Below are positions 55,844-64,000 of a stretch of 64,000 bases of DNA, one piece after another. Under the pieces are notes generated by a model that saw nothing but the letters and a program-made list of their open reading frames with translations, did not search any database and was not told the origin of the DNA. The number at the start of each line of letters is the position of its first letter. Within the stretch, counting starts at the first letter, position 1. This DNA comes from JBNIDL01 sp050108195 (GTDB taxonomy: Bacteria > Pseudomonadota > Gammaproteobacteria > Enterobacterales > Enterobacteriaceae): contig JBNIDL010000001.1 in NCBI GenBank assembly GCA_050108195.1, positions 124,001 through 188,000 on the forward strand, given 5' to 3'. The position numbers and the translations under genes are program-made.

Positions 55844-57283
55844 ATGATGAAACTAATTTTATTAATTATATTCGTTTTTACTAGTGTTTTATATGTAACA
55901 AGAAAATTGAATAGTGCTTATATTTATGTTATTTATTTTTTATTAATTTTATTTTCGAAAATAAAGAATGTTTTATTTTTAACAAAGATTTATCATACAT
56001 ATTTAAGTGATAAAATTTTTTTGGATAACCTTTCATATTTAATGATTTTAATTTCTTTATTTTTATATATTTTGTCTATTTTTCTTATAAAAAAGTTTAG
56101 TAATTGTGAAAAAAAATATCTTTATTTTCATTCATCTTTGTTTTTATTTAGTATATTAGGCTTATTTTTATCAAAAAATTTGTTACTTGTTTTTACTTTT
56201 TTAGAAATTTCTATAATTTCCGTTTATTTTTTAATTTCTTTTTGTAATAAAGCAGGAAATTTTAGTTTAGTTAAATATTATATTTATATGAAAAAATTCT
56301 TATTTTACAATTTTTTAAGTAGTACACTTTTTCTGATTTCAGTGTTAGGCTTATCAATAAATTATTACAATAATTTTAATTATTTAAGTTTTTATTATGA
56401 TGATATTGTTAAATCGCATTTTTACTTAAATAAAAATTTAGAATATTTTTTAATGTTAAGCATGTTAGTATCACTATTAATAAAATTTCCAATATTTCCG
56501 TTTCACTCATGGTACATTAAAATATATAAAATATCTCCTAATGGTAATTTTTTAGAAGTTTTGAATATTCTGACTAAAGTACCATTCTATTTAACTTTAA
56601 GGTTTTTAATTCCATTTTTCCCTGAAACTTCTTTTTGTTTATCAAAATTAATATTCTTTTTAGGAGGATTAAACATATTTTGTAATTTTTTACTTGCCTT
56701 TTATAAAAGTAATTTAAAGGATATTATTTTATACGCAAATATTGCTCATACTGGTTATATTTTAATATCTATATATAGTCGCAATGAATATTCGTATATA
56801 GGAATGTTTATTTATTTACTAACTAATATTTTAATTACATCTGGAATGTTAATTATTTGTAATATATTGCAAATAAAATTTAATACTTTAGAAATAGATA
56901 AAATTTTTTTAAATGACAAATTTGATAAAATTCTACCATATTTAAGCTTTCTTACACTGTCCTCTATGAATATTCCAGGTACTGGAAATTTCATAGGAGA
57001 ATTATTGATAATTTATGGTTTAGTTATAAATAATTATGTTATATCTATATTTTCAGCATTTGGAGTTGTTTTTAGCACAATTTATAATCTTAGAATTATT
57101 CAATACATCTTTTATAATTTTAAAATATTTATAAAAGATAAATATAATTTTAAAGATTTTTATTTAGAATTTTTAATATTATTTTTAATTTGTTTTTTTA
57201 TTTTATATTTAGGTATTTATCCTAAAGCTTTTATTGGTTATATTTATAATTATATAAATTTTTTTTTAGAAGAAATTAATTAA
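55844..57283 (+). CDS. nuoM: NADH-quinone oxidoreductase subunit M
   Basis: Second antiporter-like pump subunit, 479 residues (509 in E. coli). The conserved Glu is in LVFTFLEISIISVYFLI. FPIFPFHSWYIKIYKISPNG and the Lys in LTKVPFYLTLRF correspond to the pump channel. The loop that usually reads like DAHSQAPTAGS is strongly altered. NIPGTGNFIGELLI near residue 380 matches the family. Two adjacent ATG codons could start the gene; I use the first. Confidence 0.94.
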   Translation: MMKLILLIIFVFTSVLYVTRKLNSAYIYVIYFLLILFSKIKNVLFLTKIYHTYLSDKIFLDNLSYLMILISLFLYILSIFLIKKFSNCEKKYLYFHSSLFLFSILGLFLSKNLLLVFTFLEISIISVYFLISFCNKAGNFSLVKYYIYMKKFLFYNFLSSTLFLISVLGLSINYYNNFNYLSFYYDDIVKSHFYLNKNLEYFLMLSMLVSLLIKFPIFPFHSWYIKIYKISPNGNFLEVLNILTKVPFYLTLRFLIPFFPETSFCLSKLIFFLGGLNIFCNFLLAFYKSNLKDIILYANIAHTGYILISIYSRNEYSYIGMFIYLLTNILITSGMLIICNILQIKFNTLEIDKIFLNDKFDKILPYLSFLTLSSMNIPGTGNFIGELLIIYGLVINNYVISIFSAFGVVFSTIYNLRIIQYIFYNFKIFIKDKYNFKDFYLEFLILFLICFFILYLGIYPKAFIGYIYNYINFFLEEIN

Positions 57284-57317
57284 AAAAAATAAACTACTTT
57301 AATATAACAAAACTATT

Positions 57318-58706
57318 ATGGAATACGTTTTATTTTTTATATCTATATTCATATTATTAATTTTGAGTATAATTTTTTTTAGAAATAATTTTTTCATATT
57401 TATAGTTACTTTGTTAAGTATATTTGTCTCTATAATATTTAATTTTTTTAAAAATAACAGAAAAAATTATATTAATTTTTCTCTATTTAACTTAGATAAA
57501 TTTTCTAATAATGTTATTCTTTTAATATTAATATTTGGGTTATTTAGTACTTTAATATTTCACTCTTTGAAAGAACCATTTGAAATAAAGAAAGAAGAAT
57601 ATTATTTAATGATTATTTCTAACATTATTGGTGACATAACTATTTTATGTTCATCTAATATGATTGGATTATTTATAGGAATAGAAATTGTTTCTATATC
57701 TCTGTTAGGAATGATAACGTATAGTTACAATCAAGAATTTTATTTGGAAACTTGTATTAAATATTTAGTTTATTCTTCAATTTTCTCAGTTTTGTTTTTG
57801 CTAAGTTCTTTTTTAATTTATATAAATTCAAAAAGTTTTTATTTTGATAAAATTTTTAACATAACAAATTACTTCAATAAAACAGAATCTTTTAAATTAG
57901 GATTAATTTTACTATTTACATTTTTTATATTTAAGTTTTCTTTATTTCCATTTATTTTTTGGAACAGCTTAATATACAAAGGAAGCAGCAATATTAGTTT
58001 ATTTTTTTTTTCTACAATAAATAAGATTTCTATGTTTTCAGTTTTTATAAAATTATTTTATTTTTCTAAAATACTTTTTATAAAAAATATAAATTACTTA
58101 ATATTTTTAATTTCATTGTTGTCTATGTTTTTAAGCAACTTTTTAAATTTAAAACAAAAGAATCTAAGAAATATTTTTAGTTATTCATCTGTTTACTATT
58201 TCAGTCAATTAATTTTAATTATAGGTATTAAAGAAATAGATAAAAGTAAATTAATTTCTTTAGTCTTTATTTATTTTTTAAATTATTTATTATCTAATTT
58301 AATAATAAATACAAACTTTTGTATTTTAAATAATTACGAGCATGCTGACACATTTATATTCAATGACTATAGAAGAATATCAAAAGTTAATAAAATACAA
58401 TTATTTTCAATAATCGTCGCAATAATGTCTTTAGTAGGTTTTCCGATGACGATAGGATTTTTATCTAAAATATATACTTTCTTGTTTATGTTTAAATATG
58501 ATTATAATAAAATAATTACATTAATAATTATAAATAGTATTTTATCTTATTTATACTATTTTAAACTTTTAATATATCTATTTGCTAATAAATATTCTTT
58601 AAGAAAATATATTTGCAATAAAAAATGTGATTTTGTTTTAATGTTTATTTCAATTATAATTCTAATTATAGGAAGTTTTCCTAATTTGTTAAAAATATAT
58701 GTTTAA
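57318..58706 (+). CDS. nuoN: NADH-quinone oxidoreductase subunit N
   Basis: Third antiporter-like pump subunit, 462 residues (485 in E. coli), with about 13 hydrophobic helices. GIEIVSISLLGMITY carries the conserved Glu; a Lys-containing STINKISMFSVFIKLF and the LVGFPMTIGFLSK block follow. It closes the nuo operon. Its stop overlaps the convergent yfaE gene by 4 bases. Confidence 0.95.
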   Translation: MEYVLFFISIFILLILSIIFFRNNFFIFIVTLLSIFVSIIFNFFKNNRKNYINFSLFNLDKFSNNVILLILIFGLFSTLIFHSLKEPFEIKKEEYYLMIISNIIGDITILCSSNMIGLFIGIEIVSISLLGMITYSYNQEFYLETCIKYLVYSSIFSVLFLLSSFLIYINSKSFYFDKIFNITNYFNKTESFKLGLILLFTFFIFKFSLFPFIFWNSLIYKGSSNISLFFFSTINKISMFSVFIKLFYFSKILFIKNINYLIFLISLLSMFLSNFLNLKQKNLRNIFSYSSVYYFSQLILIIGIKEIDKSKLISLVFIYFLNYLLSNLIINTNFCILNNYEHADTFIFNDYRRISKVNKIQLFSIIVAIMSLVGFPMTIGFLSKIYTFLFMFKYDYNKIITLIIINSILSYLYYFKLLIYLFANKYSLRKYICNKKCDFVLMFISIIILIIGSFPNLLKIYV

Positions 58707-58963
58707 ATATTTAAATATATATTTGTTATAGGGAAACTAATACAGGAAAGTATTACTTTATTGTTTAAATTAAAAAAATTATTATTATTTAAATAACTTA
58801 CAAATCCTTTTATTAAGCTAACATTACATATACCACAAAGTCCTATTTTACATTGATACAATATTTTTATTTTGTTTTTTAATAGAACTTGTAATATATT
58901 TTTATCTTTTTTTTTATTGTAAATAATTACAGATTTTTTTTTTATTAAAAATATTTTTTTCAT
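58703..58963 (-). CDS. yfaE: 2Fe-2S ferredoxin YfaE, cofactor maintenance for ribonucleotide reductase
   Basis: YfaE supplies electrons that build and repair the diferric-tyrosyl cofactor of NrdB. The 86-residue protein has the plant-type ferredoxin ligands in YQCKIGLCGIC plus a distal Cys in VILSCISFP, and the same length as E. coli YfaE (84). Its ATG directly follows the nrdB TAA with no spacer. This matches the E. coli order nrdA-nrdB-yfaE. Confidence 0.94.
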   Translation of the reverse strand: MKKIFLIKKKSVIIYNKKKDKNILQVLLKNKIKILYQCKIGLCGICNVSLIKGFVSYLNNNNFFNLNNKVILSCISFPITNIYLNI

Positions 58964-60094
58964 TTATAATTTAAATTTAGATAATATTTTTTTATCTAAA
59001 TTTGAATTTATTTGATTAGTTAAGTAAGAAGATGATTCCGTCTCTTGAGGAGCTACTTGTATATTATCTGATTTTAACCAATGATTTATCCAAGGTATAG
59101 GATTTTCCTTTATATGGAACATTTTTTTTAATCCTATATATTGCATTCTAACATTTGTTATATATTCTATGTATAAATGTAAAATTTTTTTATTTAACCC
59201 AATAATTGATTTTTTTTTAAATAAAAAATTTACCCATATTTTTTCTTGTTTAACTACTTTTTTAAACAAACTATAAACTTTATTTTTACTTTTTTTTGAA
59301 ATTATAAACATTTCTTCATCGTCGTTATTATTATGTATTATATTTAATATTTGTTGTATTGCTGACACGTGCAAGGCTTCATCTCTAGCTATTAATTTAA
59401 TTATTTTTGCATTTCCTTCCATAAGATTTCTTTCTGCAAAAGAAAAAGAACATGCAAAACTCACGTAAAATCTTATGCTTTCTAATGCATTAATACTTAT
59501 TAAACATAAATATATTTTTTCTTTTATTTTTTTTGAATTTATGTTTATTTTTTTTTTATTTATAATATGATCTCCGTATCCTAATATATTATATAAATTT
59601 GAATACATTATTAAATCGTCGTAATACTTAGATATATCTTTAGCTCTATCTATTATTTCTTTTATAGAAACTATTTTATTAAGTATAATAGATGGATTAT
59701 CAAATATATTTCTTATTATGTAGGTATAAGACCTAGAATGTATAGTCTCGAAGAATGACCAAGTTTCTATCCAAGTTTCAAGTTCAGGTATAGAAACCAA
59801 ATTTAAAAGAGCAACATTTGGCCCTCTACTTTGTATTGAATCTAGTAATATTTGGTATTTTAAGTTATTTATAAATATTTCTTTTTCATTTTTTGTTAGT
59901 TTTTTGAAATCTATTCTATCTTGACTAAGATCTATTTCTTCAGGTCTCCAAAAAAATGATAGTTGTGCTTCAGTTAATTTTTCCAAAATTGGATATTTTT
60001 GTTGATCAAATCTAGAAATATTTACATTTTGACCTAAGAACATGTTTTCAAAAAGGAAATTATTTTTTTTTTTAGAAAAAGTAGTGTATTTCAT
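58964..60094 (-). CDS. nrdB: Ribonucleoside-diphosphate reductase 1, beta subunit
   Basis: Provides the diferric-tyrosyl radical of class Ia ribonucleotide reductase. It has 376 residues, as in E. coli. FFWRPEEIDLS near residue 50, FETIHSRSYTYI (iron ligands), ERNLMEGNAKII and ARDEALH are all visible. The C-terminus, which docks into NrdA, is shorter in acidic residues than in E. coli. It lies 9 bases after nrdA. Confidence 0.98.
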   Translation of the reverse strand: MKYTTFSKKKNNFLFENMFLGQNVNISRFDQQKYPILEKLTEAQLSFFWRPEEIDLSQDRIDFKKLTKNEKEIFINNLKYQILLDSIQSRGPNVALLNLVSIPELETWIETWSFFETIHSRSYTYIIRNIFDNPSIILNKIVSIKEIIDRAKDISKYYDDLIMYSNLYNILGYGDHIINKKKININSKKIKEKIYLCLISINALESIRFYVSFACSFSFAERNLMEGNAKIIKLIARDEALHVSAIQQILNIIHNNNDDEEMFIISKKSKNKVYSLFKKVVKQEKIWVNFLFKKKSIIGLNKKILHLYIEYITNVRMQYIGLKKMFHIKENPIPWINHWLKSDNIQVAPQETESSSYLTNQINSNLDKKILSKFKL

Positions 60095-60103
60095 TTTTTT
60101 TAT

Positions 60104-62359
60104 TTAAATTTTACATGCATATTCACATGAATTTTTTTTATTTTTAATTTTATCTCTAGTATTTTGATAATAAAGAGTTTTTATACCAAGCTTATAAGCC
60201 ATTAAAATATCTTTTATCAACTGATTCATAGATATTTTACCATCTTTAAATTTATTAGGATCATAATTTATATTTGTTGATATTGATTGATCTATAAATT
60301 TTTGCATAATTCCAACTAGTTTCAAATAACCGTTGTTATTTGGCATACTCCAGATTAGTTCATATTCGTTTTTTAATTTATTGAATTCAGGAACTATTTG
60401 CCTTAAAACACCGTCTTTTGAAACTTTTATATTAATTAAACTCCTTACTGGTTCTATTCCGTTTGTAGCATTAGCTATTTGTGAAGAAGTTTCAGAAGGC
60501 ATAATAGCAGAAAGAGTAGAATTTCTTAGTCCATATTTAACTATTTTTTTTCTTAATCTTTCCCAATCATATAATAAAGGTTCACTTATTATTTTATCAA
60601 TATATTTTTTATAATTATCTATAGGCAATATACCTTTAGAATAATTTGTATCGCTAAAATATTCGCACTTTCCTAACTCTTTGGCTAAATTGCATGAAGC
60701 TTCAAGCAAGTTATATTGTATAGCTTCAAATGTTTTATGAGTTAATTTATTTGCACTACCATCTGAATATTTTCTTTTATTTTTAGCTAAATAATAAGCG
60801 AAATTAATTACTCCTATCCCTAAAGCCCTTCTTTTTAAAGCTGATTTTTTTGCTGAAGGAATAAGATATGACTGATAGTCAATTAGAGAATCTAGCGCTC
60901 TAACAATTAAATTAGATAAATTTTTTAGTTCTTTCAAATCTTTTATTAAACCTAAATTAAAAGCAGATAATATACATAAGGCAACTTCTCCTTTTTTATC
61001 ATTTATGTTATTTATCGGTTTTGTTGGAAGTAATACTTCTAAACATAAATTAGATTGCTTAATAGGAGCAAATTTCATATTAAAAGGACTATGACTATTA
61101 CAGTGATCTATATTTTGTATATATATTCTACCTGTGGATGTTCTTTCTTTCATTAACAAAGAAAACAATTCTACTGCTTTTATTGTCTTTTTTCTTATTT
61201 TTTCGTTTTTTTCATATTTTTTATATAAAAAATTAAATTTTTTTTGATTTGAAAAAAAAGAGTCGTATAAATCAGGAACATCAGAAGGACTGAATAGAGA
61301 TATATTTTTATTTTTTATAAGTCTTTTGTACATTAATTTATTTATTTGTACTCCATAATCTACATGTCTTACTCTATTTGAGTCTACTCCTCTATTATTT
61401 TTCAATACTATTAAGCTTTCTACTTCTAAGTGCCATATGGGATAAAACAAGGTAGCTGCGCCTCCTCTTACACCACCTTGAGAACAAGATTTTACTGCGC
61501 TTTGAAAATGTTTATAAAAAGGTATACAACCAGTATGAAATGCTTCTCCGCCTCTTATCGGACTTCCTAATGCCCTAATTCTTCCTACGTTGATTCCTAT
61601 CCCAGCTCTTTGTGAAACATATTTAACTATAGCACTAGAAGTAGCATTAATTGAATCTAAACTATCATCGCAGTCAATTAAAACACAAGAACTAAATTGA
61701 CGAGTTGGAGTTCTTACACCAGCCATTATAGGAGTAGGTAAAGTTATTTTGAATAATGATATAGCATCGTAAAATTTTTTTATATACTTTAATCTAAGAT
61801 TTTTTGGATAATTATAAAATAAACAAGCTGAAATAAGAATATATAAGAATTGAGCGCTTTCGTATACTTTTTTAGTTACCCTATTTTGTACTAAATATTT
61901 GCCTTCAAGCTGCTTTACTGCAGCATAAGAAAAATTCATATCTCTTTCGTGATTTATAAATTTATCCATTATTTTAAAATCTTCTATATTATAATATTCT
62001 AATATTTTTGGATCATATTTTTTAAGCTTAACTAATTTGGTTACATGATTGTACAAAGACGGCGGGTTAAATTGACCATATGCTTCCTTTCTTAAATAAG
62101 ATATTGCTAATCTTGAAGCTAAATACTGATAATTTGGAGAATAATAAGAAATCAAGTCAGCAGATAATTTAATCATATTTTTATGAATTTCATCAGTAGT
62201 TATATTATTATAAATTTGAGAAATTAACTTATTTCTAATTTTAGAAATAGATACATTTTTTAAACCTATTGAATTCAAACTTAAAATTTTATTAATTTTA
62301 GTATAATTTATTTTTTCTGTTTTTCCATCTCTTTTTGTTACTGACAAAATTTTTTTCAT
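60104..62359 (-). CDS. nrdA: Ribonucleoside-diphosphate reductase 1, alpha subunit
   Basis: Catalytic subunit that reduces ribonucleoside diphosphates to deoxy forms. The 751 residues (761 in E. coli) include the N-terminal ATP-cone with VTKRDGKTEKINYTKI, the active-site Cys in FSSCVLIDCDD, the loop NLCLEVLLP with the thiyl-radical Cys, the Tyr pair region near GIEPVRSLI, and the C-terminal redox pair in SCEYACKI. The ATP cone implies that dATP feedback may remain. This class needs oxygen, consistent with an aerobic cell. Confidence 0.98.
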   Translation of the reverse strand: MKKILSVTKRDGKTEKINYTKINKILSLNSIGLKNVSISKIRNKLISQIYNNITTDEIHKNMIKLSADLISYYSPNYQYLASRLAISYLRKEAYGQFNPPSLYNHVTKLVKLKKYDPKILEYYNIEDFKIMDKFINHERDMNFSYAAVKQLEGKYLVQNRVTKKVYESAQFLYILISACLFYNYPKNLRLKYIKKFYDAISLFKITLPTPIMAGVRTPTRQFSSCVLIDCDDSLDSINATSSAIVKYVSQRAGIGINVGRIRALGSPIRGGEAFHTGCIPFYKHFQSAVKSCSQGGVRGGAATLFYPIWHLEVESLIVLKNNRGVDSNRVRHVDYGVQINKLMYKRLIKNKNISLFSPSDVPDLYDSFFSNQKKFNFLYKKYEKNEKIRKKTIKAVELFSLLMKERTSTGRIYIQNIDHCNSHSPFNMKFAPIKQSNLCLEVLLPTKPINNINDKKGEVALCILSAFNLGLIKDLKELKNLSNLIVRALDSLIDYQSYLIPSAKKSALKRRALGIGVINFAYYLAKNKRKYSDGSANKLTHKTFEAIQYNLLEASCNLAKELGKCEYFSDTNYSKGILPIDNYKKYIDKIISEPLLYDWERLRKKIVKYGLRNSTLSAIMPSETSSQIANATNGIEPVRSLINIKVSKDGVLRQIVPEFNKLKNEYELIWSMPNNNGYLKLVGIMQKFIDQSISTNINYDPNKFKDGKISMNQLIKDILMAYKLGIKTLYYQNTRDKIKNKKNSCEYACKI

Positions 62360-62603
62360 ATTATTTCCCTATTGCTTTATACTTAAATTATTTATTAATA
62401 TATAAAAAATTAGAAAATATAATTTTCTAAATAAATGATATAATACATAATAAACTTACTTATTTAAGTAATTAAATATTATAATTATAAAATAATATAA
62501 AAGGATAATTAACTAATCTTTTTTTAATATATATTAATAATTTTAATTTTTATATATTATTTGATATAAAAAAATTAAAAAATTTTGGAGATTTAACTTA
62601 TTT
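62360..62603 (+). other. Divergent spacer between nrdA and gyrA with two short inverted repeats
   Basis: This 244-base spacer contains no gene; ubiG lies here in E. coli and no remnant is visible. It must hold the start signals for both nrdA and gyrA. Two perfect inverted repeats stand out: TTAGAAAAT / ATTTTCTAA (62410-62418 and 62422-62430) and TTACTTA / TAAGTAA (62456-62462 and 62465-62471). Neither resembles the NrdR box. In such A/T-rich DNA they could be chance. Confidence 0.35.
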
Positions 62604-64000
62604 ATGAATAATTTAATAAAAAATGTAATGTCTGTTCCAATTGAAGATGAATTAAAAAAATCTTATTTGGATTATGCTATGTCCGTAATTATAGGCAGAG
62701 CACTTCCTGACGTTAGAGATGGTCTTAAACCTGTTCATAGAAGAATTCTTTATGCAATGATTATATTAAAAAATCATTATAATAAACCTTATAAAAAATC
62801 AGCAAGAATTGTAGGAGACGTTATAGGAAAATATCATCCACATGGAGATACTGCTGTATATGACGCAATTGTACGTATGGCTCAAAATTTTTCTTTAAGA
62901 TATACTCTCATAGATGGTCAAGGAAATTTTGGATCTTTAGACGGGGATTCAGCTGCTGCTATGCGTTATACAGAAATAAGAATGAGTCATATAGCAAATG
63001 AAATGCTATTAGATCTAGAAAAAAATACGGTGGATTATCATCCAAATTATGATAATTCTGAACAAATACCTTGTATTCTACCTACTAGAATACCTAATTT
63101 GTTAATAAATGGTTCTTCTGGTATAGCAGTAGGTATGGCAACAAACATTCCTCCACATAATATAAATGAAATCATTAACGGATGTATAGCATACTTAGAT
63201 GACGAAAATATTTCGTTAAAAAGCTTAATGTCTTATATAAAAGGCCCAGATTTTCCTACAGGAGGAATAATAGATGGAATAAAAGGTATAAAATCAGCAT
63301 ATAAGAATGGATATGGAAAAATAAAAATTAGAGCTTTGTCTGAAATAAAAAGGAATAAAAAAACAAATAGAGATATCATTATAATAAAAGAAATACCATA
63401 TCAAGTGAACAAGTCTTCTTTAGTTGAAAAAATAGCTATTCTATCAAAAGAAAAAAAAATTGCTGGAATATATAATATAAGAGATGAATCAGATCAAGAA
63501 GGAGTTAGAATTGTAATAGAAATAAAAAAAGATTTCTCTGCAGAAGTCGTTTTAAATAATCTATATTCTATGACAAATCTTCAATCATCATTTGGAATTA
63601 ATATGGTAGCTTTAGTTAATAATAAACCTAAAGTTCTTTCTTTAAAAGATATGATTTCAAAATTTATACAACATAGAAAAGAAGTTATTACAAGAAGAAG
63701 TATTTTTGAAATAAAAAAAATTAAAAAAAATCTTTCATCATTAGAAGCGTTATTAGTGACAACAATAAATACTGAAAAAATAATAAAAATTATAAAAAGT
63801 TCTTCCAATAAAAATCAAGCCATATATTTATTGTCAAATTGTTCTTGGTGTGTAAATTATTTATTTAATAAATTTATAAAAAAAGACTATTTTTTAGATT
63901 TAAAGAAAAAAAACGAAGATAGATATTTCAACATAAAAAATAACAAATATTTTCTTTCTAAATATCAATCTAAAAAAATTCTTGGGTTAAAACTAGAAAA
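62604..64000 (+). CDS. gyrA: DNA gyrase subunit A, N-terminal part (cut by window edge)
   Basis: Breakage-reunion subunit of gyrase. The frame starts at ATG 62604, with TTGGAG upstream, and stays open for 465 codons to the window end. KKSYLDYAMSVIIGRALPDV and DGLKPVHRR begin the catalytic domain. The DNA-cleaving Tyr is residue 122 in AMRYTEIRMS, and GSSGIAVGMATNIPPHN follows. In the quinolone-determining region residue 83 is Thr and 87 is Asp; E. coli has Ser83 and Asp87. The window ends near YFLSKYQSKKILGLKLEK, which corresponds to E. coli YYLTEQQAQAILDLRLQK. Confidence 0.98.
   Translation, partial: MNNLIKNVMSVPIEDELKKSYLDYAMSVIIGRALPDVRDGLKPVHRRILYAMIILKNHYNKPYKKSARIVGDVIGKYHPHGDTAVYDAIVRMAQNFSLRYTLIDGQGNFGSLDGDSAAAMRYTEIRMSHIANEMLLDLEKNTVDYHPNYDNSEQIPCILPTRIPNLLINGSSGIAVGMATNIPPHNINEIINGCIAYLDDENISLKSLMSYIKGPDFPTGGIIDGIKGIKSAYKNGYGKIKIRALSEIKRNKKTNRDIIIIKEIPYQVNKSSLVEKIAILSKEKKIAGIYNIRDESDQEGVRIVIEIKKDFSAEVVLNNLYSMTNLQSSFGINMVALVNNKPKVLSLKDMISKFIQHRKEVITRRSIFEIKKIKKNLSSLEALLVTTINTEKIIKIIKSSSNKNQAIYLLSNCSWCVNYLFNKFIKKDYFLDLKKKNEDRYFNIKNNKYFLSKYQSKKILGLKLE

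Noticed and set aside
1..64000. UGA reassigned to Trp, as in some very small symbiont genomes
   Set aside because: Trp positions in conserved proteins use TGG, no in-frame TGA was seen in the genes read, and four genes end in TGA at the expected place.
1..64000. CRISPR arrays, insertion sequences, prophage or toxin-antitoxin genes
   Set aside because: No repeated spacer-like units, transposase or phage motifs were seen; almost all DNA is taken by recognised housekeeping genes.

Overview
The window is a very A+T-rich stretch (by eye roughly one base in five is G or C; not counted) of the chromosome of a reduced-genome gammaproteobacterium, most likely an obligate insect symbiont of the Enterobacterales. 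Support for this: a fused nuoCD gene, class Ia ribonucleotide reductase with its YfaE ferredoxin, and a gene order that follows Escherichia coli from about minute 59 to minute 50 with most intervening genes deleted. Proteins are Lys/Asn/Ile-rich, spacers are short, and there are no mobile elements, CRISPR arrays, phage genes or visible pseudogenes. I could not assign a genus from sequence alone.

Layout. 1-9374: end of rplA, then rplJ, rplL, rpoB and rpoC. 9371-9910: a PAP2-family membrane phosphatase coupled to rpoC. 9918-11688 (minus): ssrA (tmRNA), smpB and nadK. 11774-12349: grpE behind a recognisable heat-shock promoter. 12361-13023 (minus): ung. 13107-28534 (plus): lepA, lepB, rnc, pdxJ, acpS, tadA, glyA, rlmN, hisS, der, guaB, guaA, an aldo/keto reductase, upp and dapA. 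28527-33705 (minus): ptsH, ptsI, tkt and dapE, read right to left. 33924-35699: ligA. 35720-35884 (minus): tRNA-Val and tRNA-Lys. 35994-42154: gltX, aroC, fabB, pdxB, folC. 42147-44439 (minus): ackA and pta. 44570-58706: the whole nuo operon A-B-CD-E-F-G-H-I-J-K-L-M-N. 58703-62359 (minus): nrdA, nrdB and yfaE. 62604-64000: start of gyrA, cut by the window edge.

How the genes work together. The cell keeps transcription and translation machinery, ribosome rescue (ssrA, smpB), signal peptidase and RNase III. Energy comes from a proton-pumping NADH dehydrogenase with all recognisable Fe-S ligands, and from acetate/acetyl-phosphate substrate-level phosphorylation. It also keeps GMP synthesis and uracil salvage, deoxynucleotide synthesis, parts of lysine/meso-diaminopimelate synthesis (dapA, dapE), chorismate synthesis (aroC), vitamin B6 synthesis (pdxB, pdxJ), folate polyglutamylation (folC), one-carbon supply (glyA) and fatty acid elongation (fabB, acpS). 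The dap genes plus the putative undecaprenyl-diphosphate phosphatase suggest some cell-wall synthesis.

No new multi-gene system is visible. Points worth a second look are effects of compaction and lineage-specific change: a smpB/ssrA overlap, a tmRNA tag ending Leu-Ala-Ser, tRNA-type genes without encoded CCA, a Ung active-site substitution, Pta reduced to its catalytic domain, LigA without BRCT, ptsHI without crr, TGA stops found only inside ATGA overlaps, a 17-A tract inside nuoG, and two genes (PAP2 phosphatase, aldo/keto reductase) at sites where E. coli has none.
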